From Bacteroidales bacterium (GTDB taxonomy: Bacteria; Bacteroidota; Bacteroidia; Bacteroidales; WCHB1-69): a DNA stretch of 13,366 bases. The notes beneath the pieces were generated by a model. It was given only the letters and a program-made list of their open reading frames with translations, was not told the DNA's origin and ran no database searches. Location: positions 1-13,366 of the forward strand of contig JAISRU010000179.1 of the NCBI GenBank assembly GCA_031273515.1. The letters are read 5' to 3'. Of this stretch, positions 1 through 6,713 are shown in pieces; the stretch's first letter is position 1, and each line of letters opens with the position of its first letter. The position numbers and the translations under genes were made by a program.

Positions 1-158
1 GTTGTAAATTCATTTTTGTTCTGTTTTTTTACGAACCCCATGTAAAAAGACTGTCATTCCCTCTGTGCTTTCGCTGTTTTTTGCGGTCAGATCCGTTCTT
101 TCTTATTTTTCTGAATCAGGATTTTTAGTCATGCCATACGGACGATAAATACCCACGC

Positions 159-209
159 CGTCATTGCCACATTACCCGTACCTCACAATTTACAATGACG
201 TAAAAATAA
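159..209. repeat. CGTCATTG/CAATGACG palindromic repeat, copy 1
   Basis: CGTCATTG (159-166) and CAATGACG (193-200) form an 8-bp perfect inverted pair with a 26-nt loop. The right arm continues into a 20-bp block, ttacaatgacgtaaaaataa (190-209), that is identical to 1036-1055. Short CGTCATTG...CAATGACG palindromes scattered between genes are familiar in many bacterial genomes; calling this a degraded member of such a family is inference. Confidence 0.6.
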
Positions 210-235
210 TCGTTCTGTTTTCAGATAGTTACAGA

Positions 236-305
236 TGTCCCGTTAGGGACAAAATGTTGGTAGAAACGAAATGTCAAACAACCGTCGCCGTCCCGTCAGG
301 GACGG
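236..305. repeat. Pair of related GTCCC-GTYA-GGGAC hairpin repeats
   Basis: TGTCCC-GTTA-GGGACA (236-251) is a 6-bp stem with a 4-nt loop. CCGTCCC-GTCA-GGGACGG (288-305) is a 7-bp stem with the same loop position. Both are followed by similar sequence (aaaatgttgg and aatgtggcat), so they look like two diverged copies of one unit spaced about 53 bp apart. The difference between copies (C-G pairs against T-A pairs) keeps the stem intact, as expected if the hairpin itself is maintained. Confidence 0.65.
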
Positions 306-319
306 AATGTGGCATAAAA

Positions 320-401
320 CAGACGGATATTGATCCTGCCGAAATATAAATCACAGTTCAAGACAATACTCGTCGCTTTGCGTTCTTGTTTACTCGTTCA
401 C
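320..401. repeat. Dispersed AGTTCAAGACAAT element, copy A
   Basis: This segment matches 6675-6752. The two share cagacggatattga at the left end, then a 43-bp block (340-382 against 6696-6738) with two mismatches. The core at 346-367 also matches 4324-4345 with one mismatch. The element is non-coding here. Its right side runs directly into the 8-bp minisatellite at 386-433. It appears to be a member of a small dispersed family; no encoded transposase is visible. Confidence 0.75.
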
Positions 402-433
402 TTGTCCACTTGTTTACTCGTTCACTCGTTCAC
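386..433. repeat. 8-bp minisatellite, six units of TYGTYYAC
   Basis: Six back-to-back octamers are visible: TTGTTTAC, TCGTTCAC, TTGTCCAC, TTGTTTAC, TCGTTCAC, TCGTTCAC. The same octamer follows the related element near 6744-6752 as one unit, and appears in reverse at 6579-6594 as two units. Unit number therefore varies between copies of the neighbouring repeat. Confidence 0.8.
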
Positions 434-472
434 TGACAAAAAAAATCGTCGATGCGGAAAAACAGCACGCTT

Positions 473-500
473 TTTGCTATGAATATAAAGTGTATTTTTG
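473..500 (+). promoter_or_regulatory. Bacteroidota-type promoter for the lipocalin-like gene
   Basis: TATTTTTG at 493-500 fits the -7 consensus TAnnTTTG, and TTTG at 473-476 could serve as the -33 element, although the 16-nt gap is shorter than usual. The -7 box is followed by CAAC, as at 4369-4380 and 10624-10635. Transcription would start near 507, giving a leader of about 85 nt to the ATG at 593. A small palindrome, ATACC-GATAC-GGTAT (510-524), lies at the expected transcript start and could be an operator or 5' hairpin. Confidence 0.55.
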
Positions 501-592
501 CAACTAAGGATACCGATACGGTATAGATGATTATATGTAATTGAAAATAAATGAACTAAATGAATTTCACTTTTAATAAAAACAGATATGAT

Positions 593-949
593 ATGAAGAA
601 ATTAATCTATTTAATGAGCTTCTTTTTCTTGTTAGTGTTCTTTTCGTGCAAGGATCCCAAGAAAAATTTTGACCAGTCTCTGCTTTCGGGTAAATGGCAG
701 CAGGGAACACTCTTTGAATACTATAACGCCGACGGAACAGGCTATAATTGGGACGAAGCAGATAATGTTACCGAAAATGAAGCCCAGAAATTTACCTGGA
801 CACTGTCAGACGATAATCTGGTACAGGTTCACATTATGGAAATGGGAGGAAATATCCCCAAATCCTACACGGTTACAGAACTTTCGTCCACAAATCTGGC
901 ATATCAGGATGCTTACGGAAAAAAGTATTCATTCCGAAAAATACAATAG
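593..949 (+). CDS. Small lipocalin-like lipoprotein
   Basis: The product is 118 residues. I chose the ATG at 593 over the in-frame ATG at 560 because it puts a textbook lipoprotein signal at the N-terminus: MKK, a run of Leu/Phe, then FFSC with Cys19 as the lipidation site. The mature part opens with SGKW and ends with a strand-rich stretch (YTVTEL...LAYQDAYGKKYSFRK). That layout resembles the small lipocalin-like lipoproteins common in Bacteroidales, whose ligands are unknown. The protein is probably anchored in the outer membrane. The gene is 120 bp upstream of the AsmA-family gene on the same strand, and no promoter is evident between them, so co-transcription is plausible. The lipoprotein call is firm; the lipocalin fold is a moderate-confidence reading of strand pattern and size. 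Confidence 0.7.
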   Translation: MKKLIYLMSFFFLLVFFSCKDPKKNFDQSLLSGKWQQGTLFEYYNADGTGYNWDEADNVTENEAQKFTWTLSDDNLVQVHIMEMGGNIPKSYTVTELSSTNLAYQDAYGKKYSFRKIQ

Positions 950-989
950 AAGCCTGTTTTCTCAGGACACCGAACAACAGAAATTTTCA

Positions 990-1055
990 GTAAGGAGATT
1001 ACGAACGAGTACGCTGTATTGCTAGGTTTTGCTCCTTACAATGACGTAAAAATAA
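990..1055. repeat. GTAAGGAG/CTCCTTAC palindrome with CAATGACG end, copy 2
   Basis: GTAAGGAG (990-997) and CTCCTTAC (1032-1039) pair perfectly over 8 bp with a 34-nt loop. The right arm leads into the same 20-bp block found at 190-209. It lies in the spacer between the lipocalin-like and AsmA-family genes, so it would form a hairpin in a shared transcript and could attenuate or stabilise it. There is no U-tract after the stem, so it is not a standard intrinsic terminator. Confidence 0.6.
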
Positions 1056-1069
1056 AGAAATAGAAACAG

Positions 1070-4000
1070 ATGAAAAAAACGATAAAAATAGCAGGAATAA
1101 CGTTACTGTCTATTACAGGAGTGATTATTATTGCCCTGATAACAGTCTTTTGGTTGCTGGTTACCCCGGAACGACTTACCCCTATCGTCAGACAACAAGC
1201 CCAAAACTATATAAGCTGTCAAACGCAGTTAGAAACAGTCGATCTGACCCTTTTCAAAACATTCCCCGACATAGGAATTAGAATCCGTAATTTACAACTG
1301 ATCAATCCCGTTGCCGGTTTTTCGTTCGATACCTTACTTTCTGTGGAAGAATGTATTGTTTCTTTCAACATCAAGAAAATACTGACGGATCAGACGTTTA
1401 TCATTCATAACTTCTATTTGAAAAACGGAAGCGCCAATCTTTTCACCGACAGCGCCGGAAATTCCAATTATGATGTATTTGTGTTCGATACCACGAACAA
1501 AGAAGATAATAGCTTTGCCATAAATGGCATCGACCTGCATAAAATCACAATTGAAGACGTCAATCTGCAATATATCAATCGGCAGGCAAAAATTCAAACC
1601 GAACTGAGCCATCTGAATTTGCTCGCCAAAGGAGACATGACAGGAAACGACATAACCGGAAGTCTCAGCCTGAAAACAGATCATGCTTCGTTCCATTTGT
1701 ACGATAGCACAAGCATCAAAGCCTCGACAGGAGGGATTTCCGTCGACCTGAAAGGAAAAATGAAAGAATGGGACGTCATTACGGGAAATGTACAGTTATC
1801 GTTGGCAGATGTTTCGTTAGATGCAGGAGATATGTCTTATCTGCAATCGCGTCAAATCTCGTTCAATTCACCCTTAGACCTGCATCTAATCAACCAATAT
1901 TTGACTTTAAACAAATCGGAGATTGCACTCGATGAACATAATATCCAATTAAGCGGCACGGTTTCCCGCGATACAGGCAATGCGGATATTGCTGTAAATG
2001 TCAGCTTTGCCACCAATTCATGGGATATTCAAAAAACGCTTGATCTTGTTCCTGCGTCTTTTAAAACGCCGCTCGAAGGAATGGAAATGGAAGGTATCTT
2101 ACTGCTTTCGGGCAAGGCAAACGGCATCTACAACAGTTCGTCTATTCCTCTTATTCAAGCCGATATATACTGTGAAAAGGGGAAATTCGCAATGGACAGT
2201 CTGCCGTATACGTTCAGCGATATCAATGCTGCAATCAATGCTTCCATTGACTTAAATAACAATATATCCGGCGTAAAGGTGCATCATTTTAGCGCTGCAA
2301 CGGGCAACAGCAAGGTAAAATGCTCCGGAACGGTGGACGACCTTTTCAATACCATGCTTTGTAATCTGAAAGCAGAGGCTCATCTGAATTTGCCTGAACT
2401 GCATGCTGTACTTCCTGCTGAAATTCAGGCAAAAGGACTTGCTGACGCTTCTCTTACGGCAACATTTACACTCGATCAACTGACAAAGATGTTGCTGGAA
2501 CAGATGAAAATGACGGCAAATGTTCGCCTGACCAATCTGGACGTGATGTATAATGACAGCATCAAAATACAATCTGCGGCTGCACAAATCGATTTGAAAC
2601 TGCCTTCCGGTTCATCTGGAAAACAGTCTTTCAAAAAATTGCTTCATGCGGATATAAACAGTGCGGATGTAAAGGTCGATATGCTTGATTTCCTCTCTGC
2701 CGACATGCAGGACGTCCGGTTAAACATCGATCTGTCCGATTTCAGAGATACAACCAAGTTGCTGTCTATGGCATGTGATTTCGATTTTGACAGATTTCGT
2801 GTGGAAATGGATACCCTTTCTGCCGACATTACAAAACCGTCGGGGACTTTCACCTTGCAACCGTCCGGGAAAAACGCCAAAAATCCTGCTGTTGCATGCA
2901 GTTATGCCAATGAAGAGTTGGCGGTGAAAATGGGAAACAGTTTATCTGCCGTAACAAAACAGATTCGCTTAGAGGGAGATGTGGAATATGATGATCTGCA
3001 AAAAGATATGTTGTTGCAATGGCATCCTAACCTGAAAATCAATCTGCAACAGGGAACGCTCAATACGGATATGTTTCCCGAAACGATAAACATTCCTGTA
3101 ATCCGGTTTAATTTCACACCCGGAAGGTTCAACATTCGGGAAAGCCGGGTTTTGGTAGGAAATTCCGATTTCAAAGTTTCCGGACTCATTACCAATATAG
3201 ATAATTATTTGAAAGATACCGGATTGCTGAAAGGAGAACTGACCATAGTGTCGGAACAAGCAGATGTTTACCAACTGATGGATTACATAAACGGACTGGG
3301 ACATACCGACGATCCGACCTCAGCGGCAGAGGAACTTGAAAACAAAGAAGATAATCCGTTTATTGTTCCATTAGGTGTTGATATTACGCTTCTTACACAG
3401 GTAAAAAAAGCCATTGCCGGAGAAACGCTGCTCCAAAATCTCCACGGACAACTGACTGTCAAAGATGGTATCTTAGTCTTGGAAGAAATGGGTTTTACGA
3501 GCGATGCAGCCAAAATGCAACTGACGGCAATCTATCGTTCTCCTCGGAAAAATCACCTGTTTGCGGGCATCGACTTTCACCTGTTAGACATTGATATTGC
3601 CCGTCTGATAGCCATGTTTCCCGACATCGACACCATTATTCCGACATTGAAATCTTTTGCAGGAAAAGCGGAATTTCATTTTGCCATTGAGACCTATCTG
3701 AAATCGAATTACGACTTAAAATTGTCTACCTTGCGGGGAGCGGCGGCAATCAGCGGACAGGATTTGGTGTTGATGGACAGTAAATCGTTTGCCACAATAG
3801 CCAAAAAGTTAATGTTCAAGAAGAAAACAGAAAATAAAGTGGACAGCATTTCAGCAGAACTGACCATTTATAAAAATGAAATAGACCTTTATCCTTTTAT
3901 GATAGCTATGGATAAATACAAAGCGGTTGTGTCAGGGAGATATAATTTGGACAAGACAGGCGAATACCATATTTCCATTGTCGAGACGCCGCTTCCTATC

Positions 4001-4174
4001 CGATTAGGACTGAGGATCAGGGATGATTCGGAGAAGATGAAATTTAATATAGTGCGTTGTCAGTATGCTCGACTTTTCCGTCCGAAGAAACAGGGCGTGG
4101 TGGAAAATAAAATCATGGAACTAAAGTCCATAATTTCCAGTTCGCTCAAAGCCAACGTAAAACAACAGGAATGA
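1070..4174 (+). CDS. AsmA-family envelope protein
   Basis: The product has 1034 residues. It starts with MKK and a single hydrophobic segment (about 9-31), followed by the AsmA-type N-terminal signature: TPERLTPIVRQQ, then LFKTFPDIGIRIRNLQL at about 61-77. The long middle is repetitive beta-strand sequence with alternating hydrophobic residues and many NxD/LxL patterns, as in AsmA/TamB-like proteins. The C-terminal part (from about residue 790) matches the AsmA C-terminal region in character and ends in a basic tail. Such proteins are anchored in the inner membrane and extend through the periplasm as hydrophobic grooves; members are implicated in phospholipid transfer to the outer membrane. 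Bacteroidota carry several paralogs, and I cannot tell which this is. The reading frame is intact. The stop is followed almost at once by the inverted repeat at 4176-4345. Confidence 0.85.
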   Translation: MKKTIKIAGITLLSITGVIIIALITVFWLLVTPERLTPIVRQQAQNYISCQTQLETVDLTLFKTFPDIGIRIRNLQLINPVAGFSFDTLLSVEECIVSFNIKKILTDQTFIIHNFYLKNGSANLFTDSAGNSNYDVFVFDTTNKEDNSFAINGIDLHKITIEDVNLQYINRQAKIQTELSHLNLLAKGDMTGNDITGSLSLKTDHASFHLYDSTSIKASTGGISVDLKGKMKEWDVITGNVQLSLADVSLDAGDMSYLQSRQISFNSPLDLHLINQYLTLNKSEIALDEHNIQLSGTVSRDTGNADIAVNVSFATNSWDIQKTLDLVPASFKTPLEGMEMEGILLLSGKANGIYNSSSIPLIQADIYCEKGKFAMDSLPYTFSDINAAINASIDLNNNISGVKVHHFSAATGNSKVKCSGTVDDLFNTMLCNLKAEAHLNLPELHAVLPAEIQAKGLADASLTATFTLDQLTKMLLEQMKMTANVRLTNLDVMYNDSIKIQSAAAQIDLKLPSGSSGKQSFKKLLHADINSADVKVDMLDFLSADMQDVRLNIDLSDFRDTTKLLSMACDFDFDRFRVEMDTLSADITKPSGTFTLQPSGKNAKNPAVACSYANEELAVKMGNSLSAVTKQIRLEGDVEYDDLQKDMLLQWHPNLKINLQQGTLNTDMFPETINIPVIRFNFTPGRFNIRESRVLVGNSDFKVSGLITNIDNYLKDTGLLKGELTIVSEQADVYQLMDYINGLGHTDDPTSAAEELENKEDNPFIVPLGVDITLLTQVKKAIAGETLLQNLHGQLTVKDGILVLEEMGFTSDAAKMQLTAIYRSPRKNHLFAGIDFHLLDIDIARLIAMFPDIDTIIPTLKSFAGKAEFHFAIETYLKSNYDLKLSTLRGAAAISGQDLVLMDSKSFATIAKKLMFKKKTENKVDSISAELTIYKNEIDLYPFMIAMDKYKAVVSGRYNLDKTGEYHISIVETPLPIRLGLRIRDDSEKMKFNIVRCQYARLFRPKKQGVVENKIMELKSIISSSLKANVKQQE

Positions 4175-4175
4175 C

Positions 4176-4345
4176 ATTGTCTGGAACTCTGATTTATCTG
4201 ATTAGAAAGAACGTTGTTACCGCTTCCGATCGTCGGAAGTTACCACTTGCGATTGTCGGAAGTTACCGCTTGCGATTGTCGCAATGACGGGTAGACGAAA
4301 ATCATGACAATCATGTTAATCAGATAAATCAGAGTTCAAGACAAT
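4176..4345. repeat. 170-bp element with 29-bp terminal inverted repeats, copy B
   Basis: The left arm (4176-4204) and right arm (4317-4345) are reverse complements with one mismatch in 29 positions. Between them lie 112 bp holding the 23-bp tandem array and a CAATGACG motif (4282-4289). The right arm contains the same 22-bp core as 6702-6723. Small size, terminal inverted repeats, no coding capacity and related copies elsewhere fit a MITE-like element; I see no clear target-site duplication. It begins one base after the AsmA-family stop codon, so as RNA it would fold into a long 3' hairpin and may help end that transcript. Confidence 0.75.
4216..4284. repeat. Three 23-bp tandem repeats
   Basis: Units at 4216-4238, 4239-4261 and 4262-4284 each begin GTTACC and end in CGGAA or CGCAA. 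Adjacent units differ at only two to four positions. The last unit runs into CAATGACGGG. Each unit contains a partly self-complementary CGAT-type centre. The array lies between the arms of the 4176-4345 element. Three degenerate units with no spacers rule out a CRISPR. Confidence 0.85.
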
Positions 4346-4348
4346 CAT

Positions 4349-4362
4349 CAATTCTCAATTAT
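4349..4362. repeat. CAATTCTCAATTAT motif upstream of the peptidase gene
   Basis: This 14-mer occurs in exact reverse complement at 6536-6549, across the stop codon of the same gene. A one-base variant, CAATTTTCAATTAT, is at 9131-9144. Together with flanking AGTTCAAGACAATCAT it forms the left half of an imperfect inverted repeat around the prolyl oligopeptidase gene. Confidence 0.6.
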
Positions 4363-4368
4363 TTTGTT

Positions 4369-4376
4369 TACTTTTG
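4369..4376 (+). promoter_or_regulatory. Bacteroidota-type -7 promoter element for the peptidase gene
   Basis: TACTTTTG matches TAnnTTTG and is followed by CAAC, as in the other two promoter sites of this window. It lies 36 bp upstream of the ATG at 4413. No clear TTTG -33 box sits at the right distance; that position falls in repeat sequence just inside the CAATTCTCAATTAT motif. The 3' end of the dispersed element thus abuts or supplies the upstream half of this promoter. Confidence 0.5.
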
Positions 4377-4412
4377 CAACTTGTTAAAATATAGATATCA
4401 AAACAGACACAA

Positions 4413-6539
4413 ATGAAAAGAACAATGGTAATAGTATCAGCAGGAATTATATGTTGTGCATGTTCCGACAAGAACAATAAGCGAGAACAGTTTGAAGTGA
4501 ATTATCCCACAACCAAGACAGTAGATCAGACAGATGATTATTTTGGAGAAAAAGTTGCCGATCCCTATCGCTGGTTGGAAGACGATCGTTCGGCTGAAAC
4601 GGAAGAATGGGTAAAGGCTCAGAATGAAGTAACGTTCGACTATTTAAACAAGATACCTTTTCGGACAGCTATCCGCGAGAGATTGACGGCTTTGACTGAC
4701 TATGAAAAATACGGTTCTCCGTTTAAGGAAAACGGGAAATATTATTTCTTCAAGAACGACGGACTGCAAAATCAGAGCGTATTGTATGAACAGTCGTCTT
4801 TGGACGCCGAACCTCGTGTGTTTTTAAATCCGAATACATTGTCTGAAGACGGAACAGTGGCATTGAAAGACTGTTCGTTTTCCAACAACGGAAAATACTT
4901 TGCCTACACCATTTCCCGCAGCGGTTCGGACTGGGTGGAGATATATGTAAAAGACCTCGCTACCGATCAATTGTTGGAAGATCATATTCAATGGGCGAAA
5001 TTCACGGGAGCGACATGGCATGGCAATGGGTTTTATTACAGCGCTTATGATGCTCCCGCAAAAGGGAAAGAGTTTTCGGGAGTGAATGAAAATCATAAAA
5101 TTTATTACCATAAGATAGGAGAACCACAGTCGAACGACCGTTTGATTTATCAGAACAAACAAGCTCCCAAACGGTTCTATAGCGCCCATGTGGACGACGA
5201 TGAACGGGTATTGTTTATTTTTGAATCGGGCGAGGGAAGAGGCAATAATTTATATCTGAAAGATTTGACTCAAAACAATGCAAAAATAATTCAGCTCACC
5301 GACAATATGGATAATAATTATAGTCCTGTCGAGGTGTTGGGCAATCGTATTCTCTTGATGACCAACGACGGTGCTCCCAAATACCGAATTATGGAAGCGG
5401 ATCTTTCGTCGGCGGAACAAAAGCATTGGAAAGAACTTATTCCCGAAACGGATGCGGTACTTTCTTCGGCGAACGTTATCGGCAATAAACTGATCCTTAA
5501 CTACGAACAGGATGCTTCAAGTCATGTTTACCGTTATGATCTCAATGGCAAGCGTCTCAATGAAATCAAGCTCCCCGCTTTGGGGACGGCAGGGTTCAGC
5601 GGTGAAAAAGACGACAGCGAAGCCTTTTTTGTGTTTACCTCGTTTCTCTTTCCTGCTTCTGTTTACCGTTACGATACAGAAACTGATAAGTCGGAATTAT
5701 ACCGCAAGCCTAACGTGAACTTTAATTCGGACGATTACATTACGGAACAGGTGTTTTTCAGCAGTAAAGACGGCGCTAAAATTCCTGCATTTCTGACCTA
5801 TAAGAAAGGACTGAAAAAGGATGGACAAAATCCTGTCTTGCTGTATGGTTACGGAGGGTTTAATATCAGTCTGACGCCTTCTTTTTCTGTTTCCCGATTG
5901 CCGTTTTTGGAGAACGGAGGCATTTATGTTCAGGTGAATTTGCGCGGCGGAGGAGAATATGGCGAAGAATGGCATCTGGCAGGAATAAAAATGCAGAAAC
6001 AAAATGTGTTTGACGATTTTATTGCCGCTGCGCAATATCTGACAGACAACAAATATACAAATCCTGAAAAGACAGCTATCATGGGAGGTTCTAACGGCGG
6101 ATTGTTGATAGGAGCGGTCATGAATCAGCGTCCTGAGCTTTTCAGAGTAGCGATTCCTCAGGTAGGGGTGATGGATATGCTTCGTTATCATAAGTTCACG
6201 ATAGGCTGGAATTGGGCAAGCGATTACGGAACAAGTGAAGAAAGCAAAGAAATGTTCACTTATTTAAGGGGATATTCGCCTTTGCATAATCTGAAACAGG
6301 GAGTTCATTATCCGGCGACATTGGTAACCACAGCCGATCACGACGACAGAGTAGTTCCTGCCCATTCATTCAAGTATGCGGCGGCGCTTCAGGCGGCAAA
6401 CGACGGAGTCAATCCCACGTTGATACGTATCGACACCAAATCAGGACACGGCGCAGGTAAACCTATGACAAAAATCATAGAAGAACAGGCAGATATCTAT
6501 TCGTTTATCTTCTGGAACTTGGGAATGGAGTTTAAATAA
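4413..6539 (+). CDS. Prolyl oligopeptidase (S9A family) lipoprotein
   Basis: The 708-residue product is about the length of the classical enzyme (around 710) and cleaves after proline in short peptides. The N-terminus MKRTMVIVSAGIICCACSDK looks like a lipoprotein signal with Cys17 as the likely lipid site, so the enzyme should be periplasmic or at the outer membrane, not cytosolic. The expected blocks are present: N-terminal DPYRWLED (50-57), a strand-rich seven-bladed propeller region (about 95-440), then the alpha/beta hydrolase domain with LLYGYGGFN (476-484), nucleophile Ser560 in GGSNGG, Asp644 and substrate-binding Arg646 in DHDDRVVP, and His679 in SGHGAG. Trp601 in the WASDYG block matches the position that stacks on the P1 proline. 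All triad residues are intact, so it should be active. It has its own promoter and converges on the ResB-CcsA gene. Confidence 0.93.
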   Translation: MKRTMVIVSAGIICCACSDKNNKREQFEVNYPTTKTVDQTDDYFGEKVADPYRWLEDDRSAETEEWVKAQNEVTFDYLNKIPFRTAIRERLTALTDYEKYGSPFKENGKYYFFKNDGLQNQSVLYEQSSLDAEPRVFLNPNTLSEDGTVALKDCSFSNNGKYFAYTISRSGSDWVEIYVKDLATDQLLEDHIQWAKFTGATWHGNGFYYSAYDAPAKGKEFSGVNENHKIYYHKIGEPQSNDRLIYQNKQAPKRFYSAHVDDDERVLFIFESGEGRGNNLYLKDLTQNNAKIIQLTDNMDNNYSPVEVLGNRILLMTNDGAPKYRIMEADLSSAEQKHWKELIPETDAVLSSANVIGNKLILNYEQDASSHVYRYDLNGKRLNEIKLPALGTAGFSGEKDDSEAFFVFTSFLFPASVYRYDTETDKSELYRKPNVNFNSDDYITEQVFFSSKDGAKIPAFLTYKKGLKKDGQNPVLLYGYGGFNISLTPSFSVSRLPFLENGGIYVQVNLRGGGEYGEEWHLAGIKMQKQNVFDDFIAAAQYLTDNKYTNPEKTAIMGGSNGGLLIGAVMNQRPELFRVAIPQVGVMDMLRYHKFTIGWNWASDYGTSEESKEMFTYLRGYSPLHNLKQGVHYPATLVTTADHDDRVVPAHSFKYAAALQAANDGVNPTLIRIDTKSGHGAGKPMTKIIEEQADIYSFIFWNLGMEFK

Positions 6540-6713
6540 TTGAGAATTGCCTGCGGATGATTATTGTCTTCCCCCTGAGTGGACAAGTGGACAAGAACGC
6601 AAAGCGAAGAGGATTATTTCCCGGTAGAATACCGGTAGAGTTACGCAGAAAAATAATCATGTCCATCAGTTAATCAGACGGATATTGAGTGTAGTCGAAA
6701 TATAAATCAGAGT
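6536..6713. repeat. Convergent intergenic region made of decayed repeats, copy C
   Basis: The spacer between the two convergent genes is nearly all repeat. It starts with ATAATTGAGAATTG (6536-6549, overlapping the peptidase stop). GATTATTGTCTT (6559-6570) is the exact reverse complement of 6716-6727. Two inverted minisatellite octamers follow (6579-6594), then hairpin CCGGTA-GAA-TACCGG (6621-6635). Finally comes the right half of the dispersed element (6675-6752), which continues into the ResB-CcsA gene. Relative to copy B, copy C carries 24 extra bases (6679-6702) between TAATCAGA and TAAATCAG. The nested inverted pairs could act as a two-way transcription stop. Confidence 0.65.
6621..6635. 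terminator. Hairpin between convergent genes, possible terminator
   Basis: CCGGTA-GAA-TACCGG is a perfect 6-bp stem with a 3-nt loop, about 80 bp from each stop codon. On the minus strand the stem is followed by GGAAATAATCC and on the plus strand by TAGAGTTACG, so a proper U-tract is missing on both sides. Termination is therefore only a possible role. Confidence 0.3.

Larger units (their letters stand above)
1..592. other. Repeat-rich non-coding region upstream of the lipocalin-like gene
   Basis: No convincing gene is present here. A 61-codon open frame at 164-349 runs across several repeats and has no recognisable protein features. Bases 1-158 are T-rich and show nothing I can assign. From 159 onward the region is almost continuous repeat: a CAATGACG palindrome pair (159-200), two GTCCC/GGGAC hairpins (236-305), a dispersed element (320-401) and an 8-bp minisatellite (386-433). 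A promoter-like site follows at 473-500, and the remainder would be the 5' leader of the gene starting at 593. Confidence 0.75.

Noticed and set aside
164..349. 61-codon plus-strand open frame
   Set aside because: It crosses a CAATGACG palindrome, both GTCCC hairpins and the dispersed element; it has no signal, domain or plausible start context, so it is a chance frame in repeats.
560..592. Upstream ATG that would lengthen the lipocalin-like protein by 11 residues
   Set aside because: It would put a polar stretch in front of a complete lipoprotein signal; the ATG at 593 gives the standard MKK-hydrophobic-Cys layout.
4216..4284. Possible CRISPR array
   Set aside because: Only three directly abutting 23-bp units, no spacers and no cas genes; it is a plain tandem repeat.
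5697..6191. 164-codon minus-strand open frame inside the peptidase gene
   Set aside because: It lies opposite the catalytic domain of an intact prolyl oligopeptidase and shows no protein-like features; it is a shadow frame, as are the other antisense frames in the large genes.
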